64,000 nucleotides of DNA, taken from positions 58,976,140 through 59,040,139 of the forward strand of contig OY759268.1 in NCBI GenBank assembly GCA_963662155.1. Reading direction: 5' to 3'. Source of the DNA: Lamellibrachia columna. Taxonomy: Eukaryota; Annelida; Polychaeta; Sabellida; Siboglinidae. Under the pieces are notes generated by a model. The model saw only the letters and a program-made list of their open reading frames with translations. It searched no databases and was not told the DNA's origin. How positions within the stretch are numbered: the first letter of the stretch is position 1; every line of letters starts with the position of its first letter. Shown here in pieces: positions 30,571-42,062 of this stretch. A program made the translations under genes and the position numbers.

Positions 30571-31704
30571 GTAAGTATTCCTAAAATCCTTCGCTTTATA
30601 TCACATCGAAATGAACCAATTTATCCAAGAAGCTCTACATATGTTTTCCATGCATGCTTCCTTATATTTTCTTGTTTTTTTACATTCTGCACAACTGCAA
30701 TATATTCTCATGTGTGGTTCCGTAAACCCACCAAAGAATGCCTCAATATTTATTTTATATATTATTATGTAATCACATCTGAAAATAAAAGATTTTAGGG
30801 GAGGACACGTTTCAAAACTAAGCACATATTCAAAATATGATTGTATATGAACGAAAAAGGCAGTAATTTACAGTAGCTATCCTACGCTGGCAACATCCTG
30901 TTCAATGTACATTACGAAATGCCTCCTCGTCTCATCCAACGAACACAAGAGCGACTACAGAGTAATTCTAATTCCGTGTTCTTTGTCACACGATTTGAAC
31001 GTACAATCGATGACTGTCTCTGCCTTGCCATAGCCGACCAACAAAACAAAGTGGCATGACCCGACACCCCGCCGCCTAAATATGCCGGCGTACTTGCATT
31101 GTCAGTTTTCAGGGTCCGAACAATGGTATGGGCTCGGTTTACTAACGTTTGCAATCGCCCGATATCCATTGTTCACTTTCCACCATGTAATTCAAATTTC
31201 CGTTGGAAGATGGTCGACCCATGGGCCATACTGACCAGCAGAAAAAATTTCATTTCTTGCATACCAAACGGTCAACGCAAACCTGGTCTGAGCACAGCTC
31301 GGATATCGGTTTCAAGTAAAGTTATACCATTTTCAATGCATTCCATTGTGCACGTTAATTACCAGGGGGCATTAATTATTAAATTCTACCATATTTAGAT
31401 ATAATGATTATTCACACAAAACGTATAACATCCAAATGAGAATGAATATAATACAGCCGCAAACGACAGCCATTTGTGCATTAGTTTGCAACGGGGTATA
31501 CTAATGTGATGCCCGAAACTACGGGGGTTAATGTGTATTTGTTTAATGTAAATTGAGCAGGATGTTGCCGACGTGTAGCTATTTTCGTAAATAGGACTGT
31601 AAATTACTGCCTTTTCAGGTTTCAAAACTAAGCACATTGTAAAAATATGATTGTACCCAATGATTTGACAAATGTGTAAACAAAATCGTACATTTTGTTA
31701 ATAG
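30571..31704. other. Intron of the DUF4806-type gene
   Basis: Bounded by the donor at 30,571 and the acceptor at 31,704. It holds no recognised coding sequence. Short imperfect repeats of GTTTCAAAACTAAGCACAT occur at about 30,810 and 31,619. Confidence 0.6.
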
Positions 31705-31811
31705 AAGCGTGCAGACGAATCCACCTCAAATGTAGAGATGACGAGATTGAACATCATATGGGTGAAACCCTCAAGCATGCCCCAAGTAAGAGGGGTGGCT
31801 ACCTGTTTCAG
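31705..31811 (+). CDS. DUF4806 domain, second exon (phase 1-0)
   Basis: Acceptor TTTTGTTAATAG and donor GTAAGG bound 107 bp reading ACRRIHLKCRDDEIEHHMGE then TLKHAPSKRGGYLFQ. This is the expected end of DUF4806 (a helix with DxEIExxIxxxLxxAPxR). The junction codon A|AA completes the previous exon. Confidence 0.8.
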
Positions 31812-32238
31812 GTAAGGATTTATGTTTTTTCTTTGCAGCAATGTATTTGCCACATTAAGATTATTATATCATATAAGTCTTGATTGTAAATGGAAGCCAG
31901 CAAGCATAATCTCAACCCATATAAAACAGATCTTATCACAAGCACAATCAGTGTTATGAAGACAAGTACAGGTGTAGCCAGTCTCAGTTACATTTGTGTT
32001 GGTGGTGTACATTCCCATCAGATACAATTTGTAAAAATATCTAGATTAACCTACTGATGAGGGACTTCAATGTTTTAACATGTTCTGTTAAACTTTGAAT
32101 TGCCTTATATGCACATATATTTGTGTTATAACATTCCTGGTAATGTATTGCAAAGATTACGAAGATTATTATAATAACGTGATGCAATTGTTTTTAAAAT
32201 GAGTTCAACATAATAATAAATAAGCTGTATGTTTGCAG

Positions 32239-32328
32239 GCTCGACTGTCAAGGAGCATAAACTCCCCAGCACAACCCCCCAGCACAGCCCCCACTATCAG
32301 TGATTCGGAGTCGGATTCGGACAACTAA
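32239..32328 (+). CDS. Last exon of the DUF4806-type gene
   Basis: Acceptor TGTTTGCAG; phase 0 frame of 29 codons reading ARLSRSINSPAQPPSTAPTI then SDSESDSDN and TAA at 32,326-32,328. The acidic Ser/Asp end matches the style of the arm micro-exons (SDSESDF), which supports one gene. Confidence 0.75.
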   Translation, partial: ARLSRSINSPAQPPSTAPTISDSESDSDN

Positions 32329-32379
32329 ACCGAGCGTGCCTGCGTGCATGCGTGCTTACAAATATGCAATTGTTATTGA

Positions 32380-32385
32380 AATAAA
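32380..32385 (+). terminator. Polyadenylation signal
   Basis: AATAAA lies 52 bp after the stop codon, followed by a T/GT-rich stretch (TGTTTGTTGTGTCTTTC). This is the expected layout of a cleavage and polyadenylation site. Confidence 0.65.
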
Positions 32386-32469
32386 TGCTGAAAATTCAAC
32401 AATGTTTGTTGTGTCTTTCTTCTTTCTAGAGAGGATTTTAAGTTACATCACAAATGTTGCATATACGTT

Positions 32470-33016
32470 GCGGGAACGTGCCAGAAAGGTAGCAGAAATG
32501 TTTCAGAAAGGTAGCAGAAACGTTGCGGCAAGGTGTCACAAAGGTAGCAGAAATGTTGCGTGAAGGTGCCAGAAAGGTAGCAGAAACGTCACGGGAAGGT
32601 CCCAGAAAGGTAGCATACACGTTGTGGGAAGGTGCCAGAAAGGTAGTAGAAACGTTGCGGGAAGGTGCCAGAAAGGTAGTATAAACGTTGCGGGAAGGTG
32701 CCAGAAACGTTGCGGGAAGGTGCCAGAAAGGTAACATAAACGTAGTGGGAAGGTGCCAGAAAGGTAGTAGAAACGTTGTGGGAAGGTGCCAGAAAGGTAG
32801 TAGAAACGTTGCGGGAAGGTGCCAGAAAGGTAGCATAAACGTTGCGGGAAGGTGCCAGAAAGGTAACATAAACGTAGTGGGAAGGTGCCAGAAAGGTAGT
32901 AGAAACGTTGTGGGAAGGTGCCGGAAAGGTAGCAGAAACGTAGTGGGAAGGTAGTAGAAACGTTGTGGAATGGTAGTAGAAAGGTACTGGAAACGTTGTA
33001 GAAAGGTACCAGATAG
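32470..33016. repeat. 33-bp minisatellite spanning the right spacer/arm junction
   Basis: About 17 units of GGAAGGTGCCAGAAAGGTAG plus TAGAAACGTTGCG. Arm homology covers only 32,868-33,016; the rest belongs to the spacer. The opposite strand is open for 203 codons (LPTTFLLPFWH, 11-residue period), a repeat artefact. Confidence 0.95.
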
Positions 33017-33538
33017 GTAGTACATGGTAATTTCACTACGTCGTAGCAACGTTTCTGGTAGTCCACATATTTACGTAATAAATACGTATGGAAAAATACG
33101 TAGTCGCAACCAAACCGCTACGTTGTCACTACGTACTTACAACGTTGTAGAAATTGTCATGTACTACGTCGTAGCAACGTTTCTGGTAGTCCACAGATTT
33201 ACGTAATAAATACGTAAGCAAAAACACGTAGTCGCAACCAAACCGCTACGTTGTCACTACGTACTTACAACGTTGTAGAAATTGTCATGTACTACGTCGT
33301 AGCAACGTTTCTGGTAGTCCACATATTTACGTAATAAATACGTATGCAAAAATACGTAGTCGCAACCAAACCGCTACGTTGTCACTACGTACTTACAACG
33401 TTGTAGAAATTGTCATGTACTACGTCGTAGCAACGTTTCTGGTAGTCCACAGATTTACGTAATAAATACGTATGCAAAAATACGTAGTCGCAACCAAACC
33501 GCTACGTTGTCACTACGTACTTACAACGTAAAATTGTT
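33017..33538. repeat. 128-bp ACGT-rich satellite, right arm
   Basis: Mirror of 24,894-25,415 with four units and no length change. Confidence 0.95.
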
Positions 33539-34857
33539 AGCTGGGTTACTACCCCATCGTACCAGAGGTTACTACCCAATCATACCAGAGGTTACTACCC
33601 CATCGTACCAGAGGTTACTACCCAATCATACCAGAGGTAACTACCCAATCATACAAGAGGTTACTACCCAATCATACCCCAATCATACCGGAGGTTACTA
33701 CCCAATCATACAAGAGGTTACTACCCAATCATACCAGAGGTTACTACCCAATCATACAAGAGGTTACTACCCAATCATACAAGAGGTTACTACCCAATCA
33801 TACCAGAGGTTACTACCCCATCGTACCAGAGGTTACTACCCAACCATACCAGAGGTTACTACCCAATCATACCAGAGGTTACTACCCAATCATACCAGAG
33901 GTTACTACCCAATCATATCAGAGGTTACTACCCAATCATACAAGAGGTTACTACCCAATCAAACAAGAGGTTACTACCCAATCATACCAGAGGTTACTAC
34001 TCAATCATACAAGAGGTTACTACCCAATCATACAAGAGGTTACTACCCAATCATACCAGAGGTTACTACCCCATCGTACCAGAGGTTACTACCCAATCAT
34101 ACAAGAGGTTACTACCCAATCATACAAGAGGTTACTACCCATTCATACCAGAGGTTACTACCCAATCATACAAGAGGTTACTACCCAATCATACAAGAGG
34201 TTACTACCCAATCATACCAGAGGTTACTACCCCATCGTACCAGAGGTTACTACCCAATCATACCAGAGGTTACTACCCAATCATACCAGAGGTTACTACC
34301 CAATCATACCAGAGGTTACTATCCAACCATACCAGAGGTTACTACCCAATCATACCAGAGGTTACTATCCAACCATACCAGAGGTTACTACCCCATCGTA
34401 CCAGAGGTTACTACCCAATCATACCAGAGGTTACTACCCAATCATACCAGAGGTTACTACCCAATCATACCAGAGGTTACTATCCAACCATACCAGAGGT
34501 TACTACCCAATCATACCAGAGGTTACTACCCAATCATACAAGAGGTTAGTACCCCATCGTACCAGAGGTTACTACCCAATCATACCAGAGGTTACTACCC
34601 AATCATACCAGAGGTTACTACCCAATCATACCAGAGGTTACTATCCAGCCATACCAGAGGTTACTACCCAATCATACCAGAGGTTACTACCCAATCATAC
34701 CAGAGGTTATTACCCAATCATACAAGAGGTTAGTACCCAATCGTACCAGAGGTTACTACCCAATCATACCAGAGGTTACTACCCAATCATACAAGAGGTT
34801 AGTACCCAATCGTACCAGAGGTTACTACCCAATCATACCAGAGGTTACTATCCAATT
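33539..34857. repeat. 23-bp minisatellite in LINE A ORF1, right arm
   Basis: Same length as the left array; the 408-codon frame 33,507-34,733 is a consequence of the stop-free unit. Immediately outside it the ORF1 sequence resumes (MELPNC..., CIIKQTGIDADIIQQAF). Confidence 0.95.
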
Positions 34858-35030
34858 AGATGCAGAAGATAAAAACAAGAAACGAGATATGGAACTTCCT
34901 AATTGTAAAAATGACAGAGATTTTAAATTGTATCATAAAGCAGACTGGAATCGATGCTGACATCATACAGCAAGCTTTCAGAGTTCATAGAGAATGACAA
35001 AAGGACAGCCCCACAAGCAAGATCGTAGTC

Positions 35031-35375
35031 TTGCTAACAACCAGATATGACAAGTCTAAAGTACTAGAAAAAGCAAGTTCCCTAAGAGAAAGAGGCAACA
35101 AATGGAAGAATGTGTATATATATACTGAGACAAAACGCAGAACGAACAAGATCAGGACTACAGAGATACCCCTGGGGAGAAGGGGGTGGATGAGAGAGGG
35201 CGACAGAGGGAAGGACTACAGGTTGCGCCAAGAAAGAAGAAGACTGGACAATGGAGAAAAGGATTTGGTCATATACAAGGGAGAGATTACCACCAAACAA
35301 GCCCTACAAGCCCTAACACTGTTTCTACTAACCAGACCACAAAACTATCTCACAGTCCAACTACCCAAACCCTAG
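35031..35375 (+). pseudogene. LINE A ORF1 C-terminus, right arm
   Basis: Same frame as in the left arm (LTTRYDKSKVLEKASSLRER, DLVIYKGEITTKQALQALTL). The EIPLGRRGW insertion is present. Confidence 0.65.
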
Positions 35376-35506
35376 GAGAGATACCCCTGGGGAGAAGGGG
35401 GTGGGTGAGAGAGGATATGGCGACCGAGGGAAGGGAAACACTACAGTGAAAGATACAGAATTGTGCTCTGATAAATGCCAGAAGTTTATGTAACAAGAAA
35501 GAAGAG

Positions 35507-36340
35507 ATGGTCAGTTATGTATATGAAAACACACCCGATATGGTTTTCGTGACAGAATCCTGGGCGAACGAAAACACAATGGACAGTGAATTAGCACTTA
35601 ATGGCTGTGTGACCAGGAGGAAAGACAGGAAGGATAGACGAGGTGGAGGAGGGCTAATCCTGGGTGAACGAAAACACAATGGACAGTGAATTAGCACTTA
35701 ATGGCTGTGTGACCAGGAGGAAAGATAGGAAGGATAGACGAGGTGGAGGAGTGCTAATTGATGCAACAGAAGAGGTCAGTGCACAGTGTGACATAGACCT
35801 CTCTGACTGCAATGAGGAAATACTGTGGTGTAGGCTGGCAGAGGGTAACATTCTAGCTGGTGTATGTTACAACTCTACATCTAATATGCAGGAAGAAGCA
35901 AAAATTCATTCCAACATTATCAGCTTGCAGCAGAATGTCAAACAAAGAAGTAATGTTATGTTATGTGATTTCAACCACAACACTATAAACTAGAAAGAAC
36001 TTGAAGCAACAGCAGAAGGACAGTCATTTTTAGACTTGACACAGGACCTTGGCTTGATTCAACCTGTAGAAACAGCAACAAGACATGGAATGTGCTAGAT
36101 CTTGTTCTGACAAAAACTCCAAACTTAGTGAGACATGTGCATGTAACAGAACCATTTCGTTCAAGCGATCACAACATAGTAGAGTTCACGATGATGGTCT
36201 GTAGGACTGAATACACTGATTGGAAGAATGATTACTGTGACTACAGAAACGGTGACTATGTAGGCATGAAGGAATATCTACGACAAATTGACCTCAGGAG
36301 TAAACTAAGCAGAGCAAATTGTGCAACAGAAGAAGCCTAG
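35507..36340 (+). pseudogene. LINE A endonuclease, right arm
   Basis: Pieces at 35,507-35,689, 35,664-35,993 and 36,092-36,340 hold VFVTESWANENT, RRGGGVLI, CDFNHNTIN and SSDHNIVEF. The 100-bp duplication and a TAG after NTIN are shared with the left arm. Confidence 0.8.
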
Positions 36341-36401
36341 ACAATACTGAAAGCTTCCATAGAGGAGGCAGTGAGTAAGTTTGTACCAAAGAAAGTCAAG
36401 A

Positions 36402-37237
36402 GGAAGAGAAGCAACAAGCCACTATGGTGGAACAAGGAGATCTACAGAGCCAGGCCACTTTGGTGGAACAAGGAGATCTACAGAGCCAGGCCACTATGGT
36501 GGAGCAAGGAGATCTACAGAGCCAGGCACTATGGTGGAACAAGGAGATCTACAGAGCCAGACCACTATGGTGGAACAAGGAGATCTACAGAGCCAGGAGG
36601 AAGAGAAGCAACAAGCCACTATGGTGGAATAAGGAGATCTACAGAGCCAGGCCACTATGGTGGAACAAGGAGATCTACAGAGCCAGGCCACTATGGTGGA
36701 GCAAGGAGATCTACAGAGCCAGGCACTATGGTGGAACAAGGAGATCTACAGAGCCAGACCACTATGGAGGAACAAGGAGATCTACAGAGCTAGGAGGAAG
36801 AGAAGCAACAAGCCACTATGGTGGAACAAGGAGATCTACAGAGCCAGGAGGAAGAGAAGCAACAAGCCACTATGGTGGAACAAGGAGATCTACAGAGCCA
36901 GGAGGAAGAGAAGCAACAAGCCACTATGGTGGAACAAGGAGATCTACAGAGTCAGGAGGAAGATAAGCAACAAGCCACTATGGTGGAACAAGGAGATCTA
37001 CAGAGTCAAGAGGAAGAGAAGCAACAAGCCACTATGGTGGAACAAGGAGATCTACAGAGTCAGGAGGAAGATAAGCAACAAGCCACTATGGTGGAACAAG
37101 ATCTACAGAGCCAGGAGGAAGAGAAGCAACAAGCCACTATGGTGGAACAAGGAGATCTACAGAGCCAGGAGGAAGAGAAGCAACAAGCCACTACAGTGGT
37201 ACAAGGAGATATACAGAGCCAGGAGGAAGAGAAGTAA
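36402..37237. repeat. 54-bp / 36-bp array, right arm
   Basis: Mirror of 21,195-22,030 with equal length. Units encode KPLWWNKEIYRAR in the ancestral LINE frame. Confidence 0.95.
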
Positions 37238-37419
37238 CAATCCTATATTTTCAAAATGGCCTATCCTCCTTAGCTTCTTGGCACCTCCATCCATCGGTTG
37301 ACGACTTTTTGCATTGTACATGGTTACGAGAATGCCTAATCCTTTGGTTTTGTTGCGCCACTGAGCTCGGATTTTCCGAGGATATTGGCGCCAAAGAAGT
37401 CTTTTTATTATTATTATTA
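37238..37419. mobile_element. SINE-like insertion, right arm
   Basis: Mirror of 21,013-21,194; the tail here reads TTTTTATTATTATTATTAAT. Confidence 0.45.
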
Positions 37420-37869
37420 ATATAACAAGCCACTATGGTGGAACAAGGAGATCTACAGAGCCAGGAAAAACAGACTGAGATGGTGGAACAGATATAAAGA
37501 GACAAAGATCCACCAAGACTATACACAGTTCAAGAGAGCAGAACGCAAAGCATCAAGACTGGTCGGTCAAGCAAAGAGGAAACTTGAGGAGAAAATAGCA
37601 GATAACATGAAACAAGATCCAAAGTTTTTCTACAAGTTGCTAGATCACAACTAAAAGTGAAAGAAACGGTAAGACCAATGTAAGATGAACAAGGTAACAA
37701 AGTGATCAATGATAACCTCAAGACTAGATCACAACTAGAAGTGAAAGAAACGGTAACACCAGTTGAAGATGAACAAGGTAACAAAGTGATCAATGATAAC
37801 CTCAAGACTAGATCACAACTAAAAGTGAAAGAAACGGTAAGACCAATGTAAGATGAACAAGGTAACATA

Positions 37870-38154
37870 GTGATCAATGATAACTTCAAGACGGCAACAA
37901 CATTTAATAATCATTTCGTGACACAGTTCTCTCAGGAGAATCTACACAGAATTCCAAACCAGGTTAAGATGTTTCAAGGAAGTAGCGAAGAGGAATTAAA
38001 TAGTATCACTTTTGAGGAGTCGAGCATATGCAATAAACTAAAGAAGCTAAATGCATCAAAATCTCCGGGAACAGATCAGATTTTCCCAATTGTGCTAAAC
38101 AGATGTGCTGAAGAACTAGCCGGGCCACTGAATGCATTGTTTACAAAGAACTAG
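37870..38154 (+). pseudogene. LINE A RT fingers, right arm
   Basis: Mirror of 20,278-20,562; runs into the 35-bp array at ELAGPLNALFTKN. Confidence 0.8.
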
Positions 38155-38597
38155 CCGGGCCACTGAATGCATTGTTTACAAAGAACTAGCCAGGCAATCG
38201 AATGCATTGTTTACAAAGAACTAGCCGGGCCACTGAATGCATTGTTTACAAAGAACTAGCCGGGCCACTGAATGCATTGTTTACAAAGAACTAGCCAGGC
38301 AATCGAATGCATTGTTTACAAAGAACTAGCCGGGCCACTGAATGCATTGTTTACAAAGAACTAGCCAGGCAATCGAATGCATTGTTTACAAAGAACTAGC
38401 CGGGCCACTGAATGCATTGTTTACAAAGAACTAGCCAGCCCATTGAATGCATTGTTTACAAAGAACTAGCCAGGCCATTGAATGCATTGTTTACAAAGAA
38501 CTAGCTGGGCCATTGAATGCATTGCTTACATAGAACTAGCTGGGCCATTGAATGCATTGTTTACAAAGAACTAGCCGGGCCATTGAATGTATTCTTT
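38114..38597. repeat. 35-bp array in LINE A RT, right arm
   Basis: One unit longer than the left array. Units alternate between CCGGGCCACTG and CAGGCAATCG subtypes in a higher-order pattern. Confidence 0.95.
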
Positions 38598-38955
38598 ATA
38601 AAGAGCTTTCAAAGTGGGCAGGTACCACAAGATTGGCTTGATGCAACTGTAATTCCAATTTACAAGAAAGGACACTATTCCAAGCCAGGAAACTAGATTC
38701 ACAACATTCTTGATTCACAACATGGTTTTTGACCAAAAAGAAGTTGTCTTAGTAATCTGCTAATATTTCTAGAAGTGACTTCTTATATTGACAAAGGATA
38801 TCCAGTCGACATGATCTACTTGGATTTCAGTAAAGCGTTTGATACAGTCCCTCATCGCAGACTCCTCTCAAAACTAACCGCTCATGGCATTACAGGCAAG
38901 ACCAACAGATGAATAGAACATTGGCTAACAGATAGAAGACAACGAGTGTGCATAA

Positions 38956-39543
38956 GTGGTTCGGAGTCAGACTGGCAAAAAGGGATCAGTACTTGGCCCA
39001 ATGCTATTTATTATCTTTATAAACGACATTGACTCAAATGTAGTAAGCTCCCTGGTAAAGTTTGCTGTACCACAGGGATCAATACTCGGCCCAATGTTAT
39101 TTGTTATCTTTATAAACGACATTTACTCAACTGTAGTAAGCTTCCTGGTAAAGTTTGCTGATGACACAAAAACGTTGAGGCAAGTTCCTGAAGTTGAATA
39201 TGCTTTCACTCTCCACGAAGACTTCCATTCTATGTATAAATGGAGTCAGAATTGGCAGCTATTGTTCAACTTCACTAAATGTAAATACCTGCAAATTGGA
39301 TACAACAACCCGAACTATGACTATTTTATGGGAGATGTACGTCAAGAATCGATAGATATGGAAAAAGACCTAGGAGTACACATTCATAAATCACTGAAAG
39401 TTAAGGAGCAAATAAACTACGTAGTCAAGAAAGCAAATATAATACTAGGGACAATTCGTAGGACCTACACAGACAAAAGCGTGAAAAACATCAAAAACTT
39501 ATACATCACCTTGGTCCGACCCATCATCGAAAACTGCCAATAG
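38956..39543 (+). pseudogene. LINE A RT catalytic region, right arm
   Basis: Mirror of 18,924-19,511, with FADDTKTLRQ where the left arm has E. The 93-bp duplication of the GPMLFIIFIND block is present. Confidence 0.85.
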
Positions 39544-40264
39544 GCATGGTGCCCACATCTTCAGAAAGATATAGACAACTTAGAAAGTGTCCAGAGGGAC
39601 ATGATCACTGGAATCTCTAAGCTCCCATATTATCTAAGATTGCAAAAGTGTGGCCTCCTGTCTCTACAAGATAGCAGGAAAAGGGCTGATATGCTTGAAG
39701 TTTTCAAGATTATTAATGGATTTACTGACATAGACACGAGACGAGAATATTCGAGCTAATCCATACCTTGATTACTCGCTGTGAAAAGAACTTGTTGCGT
39801 GCATCTAGTCAACTGTGGTGTCGAAGTATTGACTTGTTGTGTCTTCCTGTATAACCACTACATAGACACTTGTAACACTACGATGACAAGTCAGACTGAC
39901 CACTACTGCCTCCTGCAACATCACAATGACCAGTTTTGGGTTGCATAAACTTAAAGATAAACAACAAGTAGTGTTCACAGCGAGTAATCAAGCCACGGAA
40001 TACCAAGCGACTGTGTTAGTGCACAAACAGTAAACAATTTCAAAGCAAAATTTAAAAATTACTGCCACAACCACTGATTGCGGGGCTATGTATCAGCCCG
40101 AAGGCTCCCTGCCCCAAACCCTTTTAAGGTATGAATTAAGGTATGACATATTTTGGAGAATATGCAGGTGAACAAAACAATAAAAAAGAGCATATCATTT
40201 CTACTTCCAAAGTGTTGTAATTTCTCGTGGCCAAAATGTAATTTCTTGTAAATGTTATTCTTAC

Positions 40265-40372
40265 TTGGCAAATTGCCTTTTGTGTCCTTTTCTTCTCCAC
40301 GTCCTTCGAAGAAAGACTGAAAGTAGCTGTCGAGCATCAAATGATCTGTGTCCTTCCAATGGATGCTCTTTG
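40265..40372 (-). CDS. Trp/acidic helical exon, right arm
   Basis: Mirror of 18,095-18,202 with intact splice sites. Transcription on this strand would run toward the spacer, where the DUF4806 exons lie on the opposite strand, so no matching 3' exon is visible. Confidence 0.45.
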
Positions 40373-40386
40373 CTGAAAATTACTTC

Positions 40387-40769
40387 ATCATAGTAGCATA
40401 AACATGAACATTTATATTACATGTACATGACATCATCATAGTAGCATAAACATGAATATTTATATTACCTGTACATGACATCATCGTAGTAGCATAAACA
40501 TGAACATTTATATTACATGTACATGACACCATCATAGTAGCATAAACATGAATATTTATATTACCTGTACATGACATCATCAAAGTAGCATACACATGAA
40601 CATTTATATTACCTGTACATGACATCATCGTAGTAGCATAAACATGAAAATTTATATTATCTGTACATGATATCATCATAGTAGCAAAAACATGAGCATT
40701 TATATTACCTGTACATTACATCATCATAGTAGCATAAACATGAATATTTATATTACCTGTACATGTTTT
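40387..40769. repeat. 48-bp tandem repeat, right arm
   Basis: Mirror of 17,698-18,080, same length. Confidence 0.9.
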
Positions 40770-40771
40770 TT

Positions 40772-41825
40772 TTATTGTCACTGCTGGTGTCAACTGTGAC
40801 ACTTCCTTCTCACTGTCACTGCTAGTGTCAACTGTGACACTTCCTTCTCATTGTCACTGCTGGTGTCAACTGTGACACGTCCTTCTCATTGTCACTGCTG
40901 GTGACAACTGTGACACGTCCTTCTCATTGTCACTGCTGGTGTCAACTGTGACACTTTCTTCTCATTGTCACTGCTGGTGACAACTGTGACACTTCCTTCT
41001 CATTGTCACTGCTGGTGTCAACTGTGACACTTCCTTCTCATTGTCACTGCTGGTGTCAACTGTGACACTTCCTTCTCATTGTCACTGCTGGTGTCAACTG
41101 TGACACTTCCTTCTCATTGTCACTGCTGGTGTCAACTGTGACACTTCCTTCTCATTGTCACTGCTGGTGTCAACTGTGACACTTCCTTCTCATTGTCACT
41201 GCTGGTGTCAACTGTGACACTTCCTTCTCATTGTCACTGCTGGTGTCAACTGTGACACTTCCTTCTCATTGTCACTGCTGGTGTCAACTGTGACACTTCC
41301 TTCTCATTGTCACTGCTGGTGTCAACTGTGACACTTCCTTCTCATTGTCACTGCTGGTTTCAACTGTGACACTTCCTTCTCATTGTCACTGCTGGTGTCA
41401 ACTGTGACACTTCCTTCTCATTGTCACTGCTGGTGTCAACTGTGACACTTCCTTCTCATTGTCACTGCTGGTGTCAACTGTGACACTTCCTTCTCATTGT
41501 CACTGCTGGTATCAACTGTGACACTTCCTTCTCATTGTCACTGCTGGTGTCAACTGTGACACTTCCTTCTCATTGTCACTGCTGGTGTCAACTGTGACAC
41601 TTCCTTCTCATTGTCACTGCTGGTGTCAACTGTGACACGTCCTTCTCATTGTCACTGCTGGTGACAACTGTGACAAGTCCTTCTCATTGTCACTGCTGGT
41701 GTCAACTGTGACACTTCCTTCTCATTGTCACTGCTGGTGTCAACTGTGACACTTCCTTCTCATTGTCACTGCTGGTGTCAACTGTGACACTTCCTTCTCA
41801 TTGTCACTGCTGGTGTCAACTGGAA
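40772..41825 (-). repeat. 38-bp minisatellite, right arm, four units longer
   Basis: About 27.6 units against 23.6 on the left. The exon-like start (after CCAG, read on the minus strand) is at 41,825. The exact four-unit difference (152 bp) is the largest difference between the arms. Confidence 0.92.
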
Positions 41826-42062
41826 CTGGAAAAATATTACAAATAACTATTGTGTTAATGATCAAACTACGGGTGCAATAAGCAATTATTACTGGTGTCA
41901 TCAATGGTTAAAGACACTTGCTTATATTGTTAATTGGCTCTGAATAATAAAAAATTATGGGAATATCTAAAAGAAAAGTATTCATTATATCGTATCACAT
42001 ATATCAATGAGGCATCAGTAAAGTTACATGAATACGTTGATGGCTTATTATTCTCTATCAAC

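Larger units (their letters stand above)
25565..32867. other. Unique spacer of the palindrome
   Basis: These 7.3 kb have no inverted counterpart in the window. They contain, in order, a short unrecognised stretch, a LINE reverse-transcriptase fossil on the minus strand, degenerate CACGTG-rich repeats with an internal direct duplication, the three last exons of a DUF4806-type gene on the plus strand, and most of a 33-bp minisatellite. The left junction carries a 16-bp perfect palindrome (25,562-25,577). Confidence 0.9.
33539..40125 (+). mobile_element. CR1-like LINE (family A), right copy
   Basis: Mirror of 18,342-24,893. Plus-strand order: 23-bp array in ORF1 (33,539-34,857), ORF1 end (35,031-35,375), endonuclease (35,515-36,340), 54-bp array (36,402-37,237), SINE-like insertion (37,238-37,419), linker with RLRWWNRYKETKIHQDYTQF (from about 37,463), 84-bp triplication (37,637-37,892), RT fingers (37,870-38,154), 35-bp array (38,114-38,597, one unit longer), RT palm (about 38,600-39,543) and 3' end. 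The foldback is at 39,767-39,995. Confidence 0.8.

Noticed and set aside
32438..33066. 203- and 176-codon frames with an 11-residue LPTTFLLPFWH period
   Set aside because: Minus-strand readings of the 33-bp minisatellite; no splice or domain support.
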